Assembly: GCF_009389585.1 (NCBI RefSeq)
Contig: NZ_VIYG01000002.1
Span: 186,001 to 250,000 of the forward strand
Source: Oceanobacillus sp. CFH 90083
Lineage (GTDB): Bacteria > Bacillota > Bacilli > Bacillales > Amphibacillaceae
Length of the DNA stretch: 64,000 bases
Direction: 5' to 3'
Positions 50,577-61,556 of this stretch are shown here, in pieces (position 1 is the first letter of the stretch; the number at the start of each line of letters is the position of its first letter). A model generated the notes under the pieces. It was not told the origin of the DNA. It made no database searches and was given only the letters and a program-made list of their open reading frames with translations. Both the position numbers and the translations under genes were made by a program.

Positions 50577-52238
50577 TTATTTTTCTGGATGGGTTGCTTC
50601 GTATAATAATTGTTCCAGTTCTTTTCTATAAGCTGCTGCTTCGTCCTTTGTCCAGCTTAAGTTTTTTTCCATAAACGGAAGCACTGTATCCATATGCGTT
50701 TCTACCCATGGGCGGTTAAAGAACAACGCGCCTGTACGGCGGATGAAGAAGTCCACCGCTTTATAGACCATTTCTTCGTTAATTGCATATAATACCTGTG
50801 CAAATACTGCCGGTTCAATGTTTTCTTTTTTCGCAGCTTCTTTGTTCTCTTTATAAAGCGTGAATACTTTTTCTACATTTGCTCCGTAGCGTTGGGTAAG
50901 CTCTGCTGCTTCACTCTCGGTTAATCCAAGGCTGACACCTTCTTTAACTTTTTCTGCTTTAAATTTCTTGAAGCCTTTTGATCCTCCAACTTCACCGCCG
51001 GAAATAGGTAAATGCTTGGTTTGGCTTTCTGTATAAAGGATACCTTCTTCTTCTTTTAATTGTTTTGCAACCATATTAACCACATGCTCGCCCATTTTAC
51101 GATAGCCTGTCAATTTTCCGCCTGCCATAGAAAGCAACCCGGATTCAGATTGGAAAATTTCATCCTTCCGCGAAATTTCACTTGGACTACCGGCATTTTC
51201 CTGTGCAATTAATGGCCGTAGCCCGGCCCAGCTCGATTCTACTTTACTTGCATCAATACCGACAGAAGGGAACATATAATGAATCGCATCTAAAATATAA
51301 TCACGATCCTCTTCTGTCATGGTTGGATGAGCAATATTTCCTTTATAGCTGGTATCTGTTGTTCCTACATACGTTTTGCCATCACGCGGAATAGCGAATA
51401 CCATACGGCCATCTGGCGTATCAAAATATACTGCCTGCTTCAGCGGGAAGACAGATTGGTCGAATACAAGGTGGACACCTTTTGTTAAATGAAGTGTTTT
51501 TCCTTTTTTCGAACCATCTAATTCACGGACATCATCTACCCAGGGGCCGCCGGCGTTAATAATTTTTTTCGCATAAATTTTATGTTTTTCTTTACTGATC
51601 TGATCTTCTGCTACAATTCCGACTACTTTGCCATCTTCGTAAATGAATTCAATTGCTTTTGTATAATTGACTGCTTGCACACCATTTTCAACAGCTTTTT
51701 TAAGAACTTCAATCGTTAAGCGTGCATCATCTGTTTTATATTCTACATAATACCCGCCGCCGCGAAGCTCTTCTTTTTTTACAAGCGGTTCACGCTTTAA
51801 TACTTCAGCAGGCTTTAACATTTCCCGGCGTTCTGACTTTTTAACCCCCGCTAAAAAGTCATAGACACGCAGACCAATACTGGATGTAAATGGCCCCAAA
51901 GTGCTTCCTTTATGGAAAGGCAGCAGCATCCATTCTGGTGTCGTAACGTGTGGACCATTTTCATAAACAACAGCCCGCTCTTTTCCTACTTCTGCTACCA
52001 TTTTCACTTCAAATTGCTGCAGGTAACGAAGACCGCCATGCACTAATTTTGTAGAACGGCTGGAGGTGCCTGCCGCAAAATCCTGCATTTCAATAAGCCC
52101 CGTTCTCATGCCTCTTGTTGCAGCATCCAAGGAAATTCCAGAGCCGGTAATACCTCCACCAATCACCAATAAATCAAGCTTTTCACTTTCCAGTGCTTTT
52201 AACACTGTTTTACGTTGCTTTCCTGAAAATATACTCAT
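50577..52238 (-). CDS. glpD: Aerobic glycerol-3-phosphate dehydrogenase
   Basis: Membrane-associated FAD enzyme that oxidises glycerol 3-phosphate to dihydroxyacetone phosphate and reduces quinone. 553 residues: FAD site LLVIGGGITGSGISLDAATR (about 24-43), TSSRSTKLVHGGLRYL, substrate region SSWAGLRPLI, and C-terminal RTGALFFNRPW. Full length. Start ATG 52238, TAGGAGTGTAG upstream. Transcribed from its own leader containing a terminator (52355-52404), so expression should need GlpP-type antitermination. The product joins glycolysis at TpiA. Confidence 0.97.
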   Translation of the reverse strand: MSIFSGKQRKTVLKALESEKLDLLVIGGGITGSGISLDAATRGMRTGLIEMQDFAAGTSSRSTKLVHGGLRYLQQFEVKMVAEVGKERAVVYENGPHVTTPEWMLLPFHKGSTLGPFTSSIGLRVYDFLAGVKKSERREMLKPAEVLKREPLVKKEELRGGGYYVEYKTDDARLTIEVLKKAVENGVQAVNYTKAIEFIYEDGKVVGIVAEDQISKEKHKIYAKKIINAGGPWVDDVRELDGSKKGKTLHLTKGVHLVFDQSVFPLKQAVYFDTPDGRMVFAIPRDGKTYVGTTDTSYKGNIAHPTMTEEDRDYILDAIHYMFPSVGIDASKVESSWAGLRPLIAQENAGSPSEISRKDEIFQSESGLLSMAGGKLTGYRKMGEHVVNMVAKQLKEEEGILYTESQTKHLPISGGEVGGSKGFKKFKAEKVKEGVSLGLTESEAAELTQRYGANVEKVFTLYKENKEAAKKENIEPAVFAQVLYAINEEMVYKAVDFFIRRTGALFFNRPWVETHMDTVLPFMEKNLSWTKDEAAAYRKELEQLLYEATHPEK

Positions 52239-52354
52239 TATCTACACTCCTATAATCATCTATAATTTCTTATTCCCTTTTTAAAGACGGCTATTCATCT
52301 AAGCATCCAAAGTGTTCTTTTATCCTCTTCCTACTTCAAATACTTCGGATAACT

Positions 52355-52404
52355 AAAAAAGACCACAAGAACACTGGTATAAACATACCAGCTTTCCTGC
52401 GGCC
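52355..52404 (-). promoter_or_regulatory. glpD leader terminator/attenuator
   Basis: Minus-strand stem GGCCGCAGGAA...CTGGTAT / ATACCAG...TTCTTGTGGTC followed by TTTTTT. It lies about 115 bp before the glpD start. A TATAAA element at about 52442-52447 (minus) would start transcription before it, giving a leader of roughly 200 nt. A CGGAGA string precedes the hairpin, as in the glpK-operon leader. Expected GlpP target by analogy with Bacillus glpD. Confidence 0.75.
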
Positions 52405-52541
52405 TCTCCATAAGTTCTCCGTCCGTATTTATTAACTTGATTTTATACTAACATACATCATAAAGGTTGTATAGCCTTTTGTTTATAAGTAACAATCCTT
52501 ATCTTGCATTATGAAGGTTGTTCAAAACGTTTTTTTTAAAA

Positions 52542-54062
<1,521 letters not shown>

Positions 54063-54065
54063 TTA

Positions 54066-55979
54066 TCATAGTATACCAGCGGCAATAACCGTATTAGACA
54101 TTGCAAAGAATGTGACTACAAAGGAATTAATAAATCCTCCCACCCAAATAGAACCTGTTTTTCTAAAGAAAATACGTGCATAAATTGCTGCTATCGGCAG
54201 AATAAATAATAGCCCCCAAAGTAAAACGCCAGCCAATGCAGAAGTCGTACCTTCCGGGTAAGGAATGGTTTCAAACATTTTAATTCCAGTTGTATATAAG
54301 GCAATATAATCTAATGCAAAAAGGATGAACAGGCTGCCGCTGCTTGCAATTAAAATAAGAATAATATTTTTCCATTCGGAAGCACCTTTGATTCTTGTTG
54401 TTAGATTCAATGTTAAACTGCTGGTAATAAAGAATACCGCAAAGAACGGAATATATTTAATTAATATCCAGAACTTCTCTGGTGTTAATGCTTTTACACT
54501 AAACACGTAGAATCGGAAATCGCTTAAAAATAAGAAATGGGCGAGTACTAAAAATGCATAAGCACTTCCAAACACAACTACTGCCAACAATAATGCTTTT
54601 AAAATTTCATTAAAAGGCAGTCTTATTCCCAGACCGCTGCTCCCTAAACTTTGCCTTTTCGCAATTGTAAAATAAACGACGACAAAAAATAACAGAATAA
54701 CAAGAGCAGAGAGAACATTAAATAGGACTAACCCATTCATTATTGGCATTGGAAATATTTCATTTGCCGGGAAAACCGTTGGAACAGTTCTGCCCATTGC
54801 CTTAATATCGATTGGATAACCTGTCGTCCATACATACAGGAATGGCGATGGCAGTAATGCTAATACGAAAAAGATCATATAAATAAATCGATCCTTTCCA
54901 TTATTAATAACGGAAATCGATTCTGGCTCTTTTTGTACAATTGTACGGAAGAATGGCAAGGACAATAGTAATAATCCAAGGGAAGGGATAAACAGGAAGA
55001 ATCCAATCAGCCCGATTCCTGTACCAATTTCCTTCCATAACCAAATCTGATCCGTTGAAGCGCGTTCACTTTCGCCATTCAATAATGTAATATCAAAGAA
55101 ATCTATAATACTACTAGCTGCATTCTTTGAAAAATGAATGGCCGGATGATTGATTGCTGGTGAATACATAACACGAAATTCACCAGTTTCTGCTGCTGCA
55201 ACAGCACCTTCACGATCAATCTCAATATTTTCACCATAGCTGTAGTATGTATCAAAGTCAGGTGTCTCAAAACCAAGTGCTGCCGCTGCAACAGGACTTG
55301 TGTTTATATCGCTTCCTTTTTTGACTCCCCACATACCTTCAGCCCACTCGTCGTATTGTCCGTAAACGGTCCCTAAATTGACTGGGTATGCTGAAAGGAT
55401 CGATTCTGTTGCCTCTTCATTTACACTGAAAGCTTGTGCTGTCGGCAACACTGCTGTCGGAACAACGATGGACGGGTCTTCTGCATGATTTTGATAGGCT
55501 CTTAATGCTCCATTTTGAATAGCAGACCCACCCATTGAATGCCCTACCATTCCAACACGATCTACATCTACATAAGGTAATGTTCCTAAATATTGTAATG
55601 CGGAATATGTTCCTAAATCTGCTGCTATCCCGTCGTTGATATTTTCATCCGGAAAGGTCGACAGTCCATGTCCATAGTTGTCAATCGCTATCACAACCGT
55701 ACCGCGCCGGGCTAATTCAATCGCATTGATTGCCTGCAGCTCGGCAGTATTGTTATAACCATGCGATGCAACGATTGCAGGAAGTTTATTTTCTTCAGAA
55801 GCTGACTTTGGTATATATAAAATCCCTCTTAATTCGGCTCCGTCTTCTGTTACAAAAGAAATATCCTTAACATTAATATCTCCTCCATCTGTATGTGCAA
55901 TTTTCCCAATGATGGAACCACCAACCATTAATAATATTGCCAAAATTAAAATAAATTTGGTTATACTTGTATTCTTCAT
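54066..55979 (-). CDS. Membrane alpha/beta hydrolase with polytopic C-terminal domain
   Basis: 637 residues from ATG 55979 (GAGGAGTGAGGAC upstream). A signal-anchor helix (about 8-26) is followed by a roughly 300-residue extracytoplasmic alpha/beta hydrolase domain (SHGYNNTAELQ, DNYGHGLS, nucleophile GHSMGGS). Then about eight transmembrane helices (about 310-635). The fusion of a secreted hydrolase with a helix bundle is uncommon. Its operon with glpK and a leader attenuator suggests it releases glycerol or a glycerol ester product outside the membrane and may help uptake. Function is inferred; nothing in the sequence fixes the substrate. Confidence 0.75.
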   Translation of the reverse strand: MKNTSITKFILILAILLMVGGSIIGKIAHTDGGDINVKDISFVTEDGAELRGILYIPKSASEENKLPAIVASHGYNNTAELQAINAIELARRGTVVIAIDNYGHGLSTFPDENINDGIAADLGTYSALQYLGTLPYVDVDRVGMVGHSMGGSAIQNGALRAYQNHAEDPSIVVPTAVLPTAQAFSVNEEATESILSAYPVNLGTVYGQYDEWAEGMWGVKKGSDINTSPVAAAALGFETPDFDTYYSYGENIEIDREGAVAAAETGEFRVMYSPAINHPAIHFSKNAASSIIDFFDITLLNGESERASTDQIWLWKEIGTGIGLIGFFLFIPSLGLLLLSLPFFRTIVQKEPESISVINNGKDRFIYMIFFVLALLPSPFLYVWTTGYPIDIKAMGRTVPTVFPANEIFPMPIMNGLVLFNVLSALVILLFFVVVYFTIAKRQSLGSSGLGIRLPFNEILKALLLAVVVFGSAYAFLVLAHFLFLSDFRFYVFSVKALTPEKFWILIKYIPFFAVFFITSSLTLNLTTRIKGASEWKNIILILIASSGSLFILFALDYIALYTTGIKMFETIPYPEGTTSALAGVLLWGLLFILPIAAIYARIFFRKTGSIWVGGFINSFVVTFFAMSNTVIAAGIL

Positions 55980-56135
55980 GTCCTCACTCCTCATGATGTT
56001 AGCTGTTAATGATTACTTTCCCTACGTTTAACCATTCCCTTTCTTTTGTCCAGCAATAAAAGCAATCCTATGCATTTAAAAACTCGGTATACCATGTTTT
56101 CATTTACAAGCCTGTCCAAGCTGTACGATTGGAAA

Positions 56136-56200
56136 TAAAAAAAAGTCCACGCAAACATCATCGTACTTATTCCCAGAAAAGTACGATATGTTATGTGGAC
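56136..56200 (-). promoter_or_regulatory. Leader terminator/attenuator of the hydrolase-glpK operon
   Basis: Minus-strand stem GTCCAC...ACAT..CGTACTT / AAGTACG...ATGT..GTGGAC (56200-56145) followed by a run of eight or more T. It begins about 30 nt after the predicted start of transcription and ends about 160 nt before the hydrolase ATG. It lies downstream of the promoter, so it is an attenuator for this operon and not just the end of the AEC gene. Preceded by CCGGAGATGATGAG, like the glpD leader. Confidence 0.75.
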
Positions 56201-56236
56201 TCATCATCTCCGGCACAACTTTAACTTGTTACAGAT

Positions 56237-56265
56237 ATATTACAATAAGATGAAAACGGTGTCAA
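56237..56265 (-). promoter_or_regulatory. Hydrolase-glpK promoter with overlapping cre site
   Basis: Minus strand TTGACA (56260-56265), 17-bp spacer, TAATAT (56237-56242). On the plus strand TGAAAACGGTGTCA (56251-56264) matches the cre consensus at 14 of 14 positions and covers the -35. CcpA repression of glycerol use is therefore expected. Confidence 0.85.
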
Positions 56266-56334
56266 TATTTTTTTGAACATTTTGCAGATGATCTTATTAT
56301 AGATGTATTCCTACTCACAGAGTATCCACTTTAT

Positions 56335-57234
56335 TCACCTGGTCAAATAAATCACAGCAGGAACAGTAACCAAGCTCAATACAGTTGACATCAAGGTGGC
56401 AGCAGACACATTATTCTCTTGCACCCTAAACTGAATAGCATACATCGTTGTATTAGCAGCGGTTGGTGTAGCCGCTATAATAACCATTATTTGTTTCGTC
56501 AAGTTATCTAATGGTAACTGCGCTACGAGAAGGAATGCTAATACAGGAGAAAGCATTAACCTCATAAAAATGCTGAAAGAAAGTATTTTCCAATTCACTT
56601 TTTTTACGGTCATATTTGCTAATTGCATCCCCAGAGCAATCATAATCACTGGAATAGCAGCGTCTGCTATAAAATCAATTCCTTTCATCAGGCTCCCTAA
56701 AGGAATACTCATCCAATTACATAGAATGCCAAGTATTGCCCCATAAATCATCGGCATGCGCAAAATCTGGCCTGCAGCATGTATGCCTCCTACATTATAC
56801 GGACTTCCTTTAGCTGCATAATAGACTCCTATTGTGCTCATTAATAATTGTTGTAAAACCATTAACACAATAGCGACTTTCATCCCTTCTGAACCAAATA
56901 AAAAGAGAACAAGTGGTGTGCCATAATTGCCATTATTCATAAAAGCACTGGATAATATTAACCCGCACCGTTCTCCCTCTGAGTATCTCAAAATCTTCGT
57001 AAATAGAGTAATGATAGAAATACTTAAACAACAAAGTCCCAGTAAAAAAATTGTAAAATACATAAAGGAGCTATCGATAGTCTGGGAATAAAAAGTACGG
57101 AAAACTAAAAAGGGAACAAGTATGTAAATAGCCAGCTTTGATATCATTGCTGTGTTTAGCTTTAACAAAGACTGAGCTGCGTATCCGACGGCAAATACAA
57201 AGAAAATTGGTAACATAATGGATAGAACGAACAC
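56335..57234 (-). CDS. AEC-family transporter (auxin efflux carrier / malate permease type)
   Basis: Secondary transporter of 299 residues with ten likely helices and the two conserved half-repeat starts MLPIFFVFAVGYAA and GAILGILCNWMSIPL; FMNNGNYGTPLVLFL is the first crossover region. AEC proteins move organic anions, often outward. It is the last gene of the sugar operon that starts near the right edge. It might export the acid made by the aldehyde dehydrogenase or import the substrate. A long hairpin without a T run (57260) separates it from the dehydrogenase. Confidence 0.87.
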   Translation of the reverse strand: MFVLSIMLPIFFVFAVGYAAQSLLKLNTAMISKLAIYILVPFLVFRTFYSQTIDSSFMYFTIFLLGLCCLSISIITLFTKILRYSEGERCGLILSSAFMNNGNYGTPLVLFLFGSEGMKVAIVLMVLQQLLMSTIGVYYAAKGSPYNVGGIHAAGQILRMPMIYGAILGILCNWMSIPLGSLMKGIDFIADAAIPVIMIALGMQLANMTVKKVNWKILSFSIFMRLMLSPVLAFLLVAQLPLDNLTKQIMVIIAATPTAANTTMYAIQFRVQENNVSAATLMSTVLSLVTVPAVIYLTR

Positions 57235-57259
57235 TGGATCACCTTACTTATTTTTTATT

Positions 57260-57295
57260 GGTCTATAACAGGGCTGCTCAGCCCTGTTATAGACC
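57260..57295. repeat. 17-bp perfect inverted repeat between ALDH and AEC genes
   Basis: GGTCTATAACAGGGCTG and CAGCCCTGTTATAGACC are separated by two bases. On the minus strand it is followed by AATAAAAAATAAG, without a T tract. More likely an RNA processing or differential-stability element inside the operon than a strong terminator. Confidence 0.7.
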
Positions 57296-57309
57296 CTGAA
57301 TTGGAACGA

Positions 57310-58746
57310 TTATGATTGAAATACGATTAATTTCTCCTCTGTCATTTCCTCCATTGCATACTTCGGACCTTCTTTACCCGTACCACTTTTCTTTACACCA
57401 CCGTAAGGCATATGGTCCACCCTGTAGCCGGAGGTATCATTAATAATTAATCCGCCCACTTCAATCTTCTCGGCTGCTTTCATCGCAAAGCTCAAATCAT
57501 TTGTAAATAATCCAGCCTGCAGCCCATACTCCGAGTTATTTACTTTTTCAATCACTTCATCTTCTTCTCGATAAGTATCTACAGCAACTACCGGACCAAA
57601 AACCTCATTTCTGCATACTTTCATTTCTTGATCTACATTTGTCAAGATAGTAGGCTGATAAAATACGCCGTCACGTTTCCCGCCGACTTGCAGCTGTGCA
57701 CCTTGGCTTATAGCTTCATCGACCCAATTTTCAACACGAATGGCTTCTTTGGCTGCAATCATCGGACCAATATTTGTCGAAGCATCTGCTGGATCACCAA
57801 CTTTAAGTGCTTTTGCTGCCTTGATCATTTCTTCCAAAAATGCTTCATAAATGTCTTGATGAACAAAGACACGCTGGACAGATATGCAAACCTGCCCGGC
57901 ATTATTAAAGCTTTTCTGTGCAGCTGCCACAGCACTTTCTTTGATAGCAGCATCCCGGTGAACAATGGTTGCAGAATTATTTCCTAACTCTAATGCTACT
58001 TTTCTTATCCCTGTACTTTCACGAATAATTTGACCTACTCTCGGACTTCCTGTAAAAGTATACATATTTATTTCCTGATTTGAGGTTAAATAGCCGCCAA
58101 TTTCAGCGCCTTCTCCTGTCAGTACATTTAAACGTCCTGCCGGAAGCCCTGCTTCTTCAAATATTTCTGCCAGCAATAATGCTGATAGAGATGTTTCTTC
58201 CGCCGGCTTTAATATCACACTATTTCCTGCGGCAAGTCCTGGCCCAACTTTATGACAAACTAAATTTAAAGGAACATTAAATGGCGTAATCGCAGCTACA
58301 ACCCCTACTGGCGTTCTGATTGTCATGGCTTTCCTGTTTTCTGACCCCGGTGCTGATTCTATTGGCACTCCCTCACCATGAATACGTTTTGCTTCTTCTG
58401 CTGAAATTTCTAATGTTAAAGCTGCTCTTTCTACTTCCCCGATAGATTCTGTAAGAGGTTTACCCACTTCCTGAACCAGGACGTCGGCAAGACCTTCTTT
58501 TTGTTCCAGCAATAACTCAGATGCTTTTTTTAAAACTCTAAAACGGTCATATGGTGAAAACGAGGTATTTAAAGCCTTCTTAGCAGCTGCTACACTGGCA
58601 TTCACATCCTGTTCTTCTGCGATAGAGATTTCAGCAATAACTTCCTGTGAATATTTATTTAAAACCAGCAGCTTGCTGTTCTTCACCTTCCACTTTCCAT
58701 CAATGAAAAGACCGTACGCATTTTTTAATAAGATATCATTCATCAT
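57310..58746 (-). CDS. NAD(P)-dependent aldehyde dehydrogenase
   Basis: 478 residues from ATG 58746 (TTGGAGGATGATGTT upstream). Rossmann region TPFNVPLNLVCHKVGPGLAA, general base in ALELGNNSATIV, catalytic cysteine in NNAGQVCISVQRVFVH (near 285), and FGPVVAV near the C-terminus. It is closest in pattern to lactaldehyde, phosphonoacetaldehyde and sulfolactaldehyde dehydrogenases (SlaB-like), where the EVFGPV segment and Arg/His contacts vary. In this operon it would oxidise the three-carbon aldehyde released by the aldolase. The substrate is inferred from the pathway, not from residues. Confidence 0.88.
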   Translation of the reverse strand: MMNDILLKNAYGLFIDGKWKVKNSKLLVLNKYSQEVIAEISIAEEQDVNASVAAAKKALNTSFSPYDRFRVLKKASELLLEQKEGLADVLVQEVGKPLTESIGEVERAALTLEISAEEAKRIHGEGVPIESAPGSENRKAMTIRTPVGVVAAITPFNVPLNLVCHKVGPGLAAGNSVILKPAEETSLSALLLAEIFEEAGLPAGRLNVLTGEGAEIGGYLTSNQEINMYTFTGSPRVGQIIRESTGIRKVALELGNNSATIVHRDAAIKESAVAAAQKSFNNAGQVCISVQRVFVHQDIYEAFLEEMIKAAKALKVGDPADASTNIGPMIAAKEAIRVENWVDEAISQGAQLQVGGKRDGVFYQPTILTNVDQEMKVCRNEVFGPVVAVDTYREEDEVIEKVNNSEYGLQAGLFTNDLSFAMKAAEKIEVGGLIINDTSGYRVDHMPYGGVKKSGTGKEGPKYAMEEMTEEKLIVFQS

Positions 58747-58786
58747 AACATCATCCTCCAATGATATAAGGTCACTATCTTTTTAT

Positions 58787-59653
58787 TTATAATAAGTCCT
58801 TTGCTTTTCCATCGCTGCCGAACACTTTCATTTTTTCTTGTACTTTTTTCTTTAAATAAGCTTTTCCATTCCCTAAAGAATTGGCTAATACAATTTCATC
58901 CGGATCCTGCTTAAACGTATCTTTTACACCATTCGTAAATGCCTGACGTAATTCTGTATCTACATTGATTTTTGCAACCCCTAATTGAATGGCCTTTTGT
59001 ACCTGTTCATCAGGAACATCTGAACCTCCATGCAGGACGACTGGACGCTGAATAGCTTTAGAGATTTCATTTAATCTTTCAAATCGCAAATGAGGAGTTT
59101 GTTTATACAATCCATGAGCCGTGCCAATAGAAACAGCTAAATAGTCCACATCCGTTGCTTCCACAAAGGCAACTGCTTCTTCTGTCGTGGTAATGAGTGC
59201 ATCTTTTTCATCTACAGAAATATCATCTTCTGTTCCACCTATTTTTCCAATTTCACCTTCTGAGCCGATCCCCAGCGCTCTAGCCACTTGAACTACATCA
59301 CGGGTGATTTTACTATTTTCTTCAAAGGATCGTGCTGAACCATCAAACATAACAGATTGGAACCCAAGCTGAACAGCCTGCATTGTCTGGTCAAAGCTCC
59401 TGCTGTGATCCAAGTGTATTGCTACCGGAATCGTGAATTGTTTTGCATAGATATCTATTAAAGCTTTCATTGATTCCATTCCTAGCGTTTGAATCACCTT
59501 TTGCCCCACTTGAATCATGATTGGTGCCTGCTCTTCTTCTGCTGCTTCTAAAATCCCTAAAATGGTTTCTGCATTATGCGCACTGAAGGCTCCCACACCA
59601 TACCCATTTTCATAAGCATGCTTGAGCAGTTCTTTTCCGTTTATAAATGGCAT
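58787..59653 (-). CDS. Class II ketose-(bis)phosphate aldolase
   Basis: Zn-dependent aldolase, 288 residues, of the FbaA/GatY/KbaY family. Zn ligands in AIHLDHS, GSEGEIGKIGG and VLHGGSDVP; substrate phosphate site GVAKINVDTELR. YLAVSIGTAHGLY supplies the other His ligand region. Family members cleave a ketose 1-phosphate or 1,6-bisphosphate to DHAP and an aldehyde. Preceded by the GntR gene at 15 bp and followed by the aldehyde dehydrogenase, so cleavage and oxidation of the aldehyde are likely consecutive steps. Start ATG 59653. Confidence 0.92.
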   Translation of the reverse strand: MPFINGKELLKHAYENGYGVGAFSAHNAETILGILEAAEEEQAPIMIQVGQKVIQTLGMESMKALIDIYAKQFTIPVAIHLDHSRSFDQTMQAVQLGFQSVMFDGSARSFEENSKITRDVVQVARALGIGSEGEIGKIGGTEDDISVDEKDALITTTEEAVAFVEATDVDYLAVSIGTAHGLYKQTPHLRFERLNEISKAIQRPVVLHGGSDVPDEQVQKAIQLGVAKINVDTELRQAFTNGVKDTFKQDPDEIVLANSLGNGKAYLKKKVQEKMKVFGSDGKAKDLL

Positions 59654-59668
59654 ACTATATCCACTCCT

Positions 59669-60403
59669 CTATCTTTTTAATTCAATACTGTATTGATATT
59701 TATCACTTCGATATTTTGTTTTCGTATATTCAATCGGACGATCGTCCATTCCATAGCTGACTTTTGTCATTTCCAGCAGCGCTTCACCAGGACGAACACC
59801 TAAATAATCTGCTTCATCCAACGTGGCATTAATTGCTCTGATTGTTTCTTTTGCACGTTTCAAATAAATATTATGCTGTTCTAAAATTTCATAGTAATGT
59901 GCTTCATTTAGATTATGCGTCTGCAGCAGTTCTCCAATATCCTTTGGCCAGCAAGACCTTTCAATTGCTATTGGAACATCATCTGCCAATCTGATTCTCT
60001 CTATCAATAAAATCGGTTCTGTTTCCGAAACTTCTAATATATCCTGTTCGAAAAAAAACTTTGTCTTAAACTCACTTCGTAAAACTTTTGCTCTTGGGAT
60101 CTGTCCTCTTTCTCTTGCCTCTTCCGTAAATCCCTTTAGTTTACCCAAATGCCCTACTAAGTTTTGTGGACGAACAATTGTCCCTCTCCCCTGTTTTTTT
60201 TCAAGCAGATTATCCTGAACAAGTAAATTTATTGCCTGTCTGATGGTCGTACGGCTGACATCAAATTCTGAAATTAATTCTTGCTCTGTCGGGATCAACG
60301 TATCAGCCTTCCATATACCTTGTTGAATACGTTTATACAATTCATTTTTCACCTGTAAATATAATGCCTCACCTTTTTTAGGCTCAAAACGGCTCCTTGA
60401 CAT
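59669..60403 (-). CDS. GntR/HutC-family transcriptional regulator
   Basis: Local regulator of 244 residues. Winged helix at about 12-75 (LYLQVKNELYKRIQQGIWKA then TEQELISEFDVSRTTIRQAI) and a UTRA effector domain (about 95-240; LIERIRLADDVPIAIERSCW). The ligand is likely a sugar phosphate. I chose ATG 60403 behind CTAGGAGAGATAGTC; the 17-residue extension upstream overlaps the kinase gene. It overlaps the phosphofructokinase stop by about 20 bases, so it is embedded within the catabolic operon and probably autoregulates it. Confidence 0.9.
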   Translation of the reverse strand: MSRSRFEPKKGEALYLQVKNELYKRIQQGIWKADTLIPTEQELISEFDVSRTTIRQAINLLVQDNLLEKKQGRGTIVRPQNLVGHLGKLKGFTEEARERGQIPRAKVLRSEFKTKFFFEQDILEVSETEPILLIERIRLADDVPIAIERSCWPKDIGELLQTHNLNEAHYYEILEQHNIYLKRAKETIRAINATLDEADYLGVRPGEALLEMTKVSYGMDDRPIEYTKTKYRSDKYQYSIELKR

Positions 60404-61556
60404 GACTATCTCTCCTAGGAATCGGTGAAGGATAAGATGGAAGATCTGCTCCAATTAATGGAGCCAGCCAGTTGTAATACGCTTGTTTGTTATCGATAAA
60501 ATAATCCGGCACCATTCTTTCTCCCTCTTGAACTACTTCCTTCAAATCGACTGGTATTTTATTTATATTATAGTCGAATTGCTTTGTTCTTTGTAGGGAA
60601 ACCATGATTTTATTTTTACCTTCCTTCAGCCATTTTCCTCCACAGACACCTGCTTGATAGGCTTCCTGGTAATCCACTGGTGAAACAAACATGGAAGAAC
60701 TGCGTTGATTCATTCCCAGTAACTCTGCTCTCGCCATGATCTTTAATTCTTTTTTTAATAAAAGCTCCATTTCTGAGGAAATCCCGCCAAGAATTGTTCT
60801 GCCGTCAATCACTTCTTTCTCAACCTGACCTGCTCCTTCCCATTGCACCCCCTCACTCACTATAATCACTGCATAGCCATATTTCTGAATAATTTGATCG
60901 ACTTCTTTTAATAGTTCTTCTTTTTTCACAGGCCGTTCAGGAATTAAAATCAAATGAGGACCGTCTTCTTTATGCCTGCGAAGAAATCCTGAAGCTAATG
61001 CAAGCCAGCCAGCATTTCTCCCCATTGTCTCTAAAATTCGAACCTGTTCAAAATTTCTCATCGAATAAAGATCTCTGCTAACGTCCAGAGTTGATTGGGC
61101 AACATATCTTGCAGCACTTCCAAATCCGGGTGCATGATCGGTAGCCCCCAAATCATTATCGACCGTCTTCGGTATACCAATAACTTGTAAATCATAATGG
61201 ACATTTGCTGCTTCCTGTTCAATTTTACTTAACGCTTCCATAGTGCCATTGCCGCCGATAACGACAAGGGCATCCGCCTGCATTTTCTTTAATTGCGCAA
61301 CACACTGCACGATATGCTCAGATTCTAACGAAAAACGTCCAGAACCAAGGCAAGCTCCAGGGACATGTTTATTTTCTATAATCCATCTTTCTATTTCTGC
61401 TGTTCCATCCAAAAAATTTCCGTAAACCAGGCCTTCGTAGCCATTTTGTAAAAAAGTAAGCTTATTCTCATCCATGACCTCTTCTATAAATCCTGCCAAT
61501 GATGCATTAATAACGGAAGTCGGACCACCTGCCTGTCCTACAACAATCTTTTTCAT
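60384..61556 (-). CDS. Phosphofructokinase-family kinase, divergent
   Basis: 390-residue PfkA-family enzyme. The phosphoryl-donor motif reads GGNGT (101-105) where PFKs have GGDG/GGDD. The second donor motif is PKTVDND (129-135), the Lys form found in pyrophosphate-dependent and some ATP-dependent long PFKs. GFGSAARYVAQ and ILETMGRNAGWLALASG are normal. The Asp-to-Asn change at a metal-binding position, and its place beside an isomerase and an aldolase, suggest a substrate other than fructose 6-phosphate, such as C1 phosphorylation of a 6-modified ketose. Overlaps the isomerase gene by four bases. Confidence 0.88.
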   Translation of the reverse strand: MKKIVVGQAGGPTSVINASLAGFIEEVMDENKLTFLQNGYEGLVYGNFLDGTAEIERWIIENKHVPGACLGSGRFSLESEHIVQCVAQLKKMQADALVVIGGNGTMEALSKIEQEAANVHYDLQVIGIPKTVDNDLGATDHAPGFGSAARYVAQSTLDVSRDLYSMRNFEQVRILETMGRNAGWLALASGFLRRHKEDGPHLILIPERPVKKEELLKEVDQIIQKYGYAVIIVSEGVQWEGAGQVEKEVIDGRTILGGISSEMELLLKKELKIMARAELLGMNQRSSSMFVSPVDYQEAYQAGVCGGKWLKEGKNKIMVSLQRTKQFDYNINKIPVDLKEVVQEGERMVPDYFIDNKQAYYNWLAPLIGADLPSYPSPIPRRDSHVKEPF

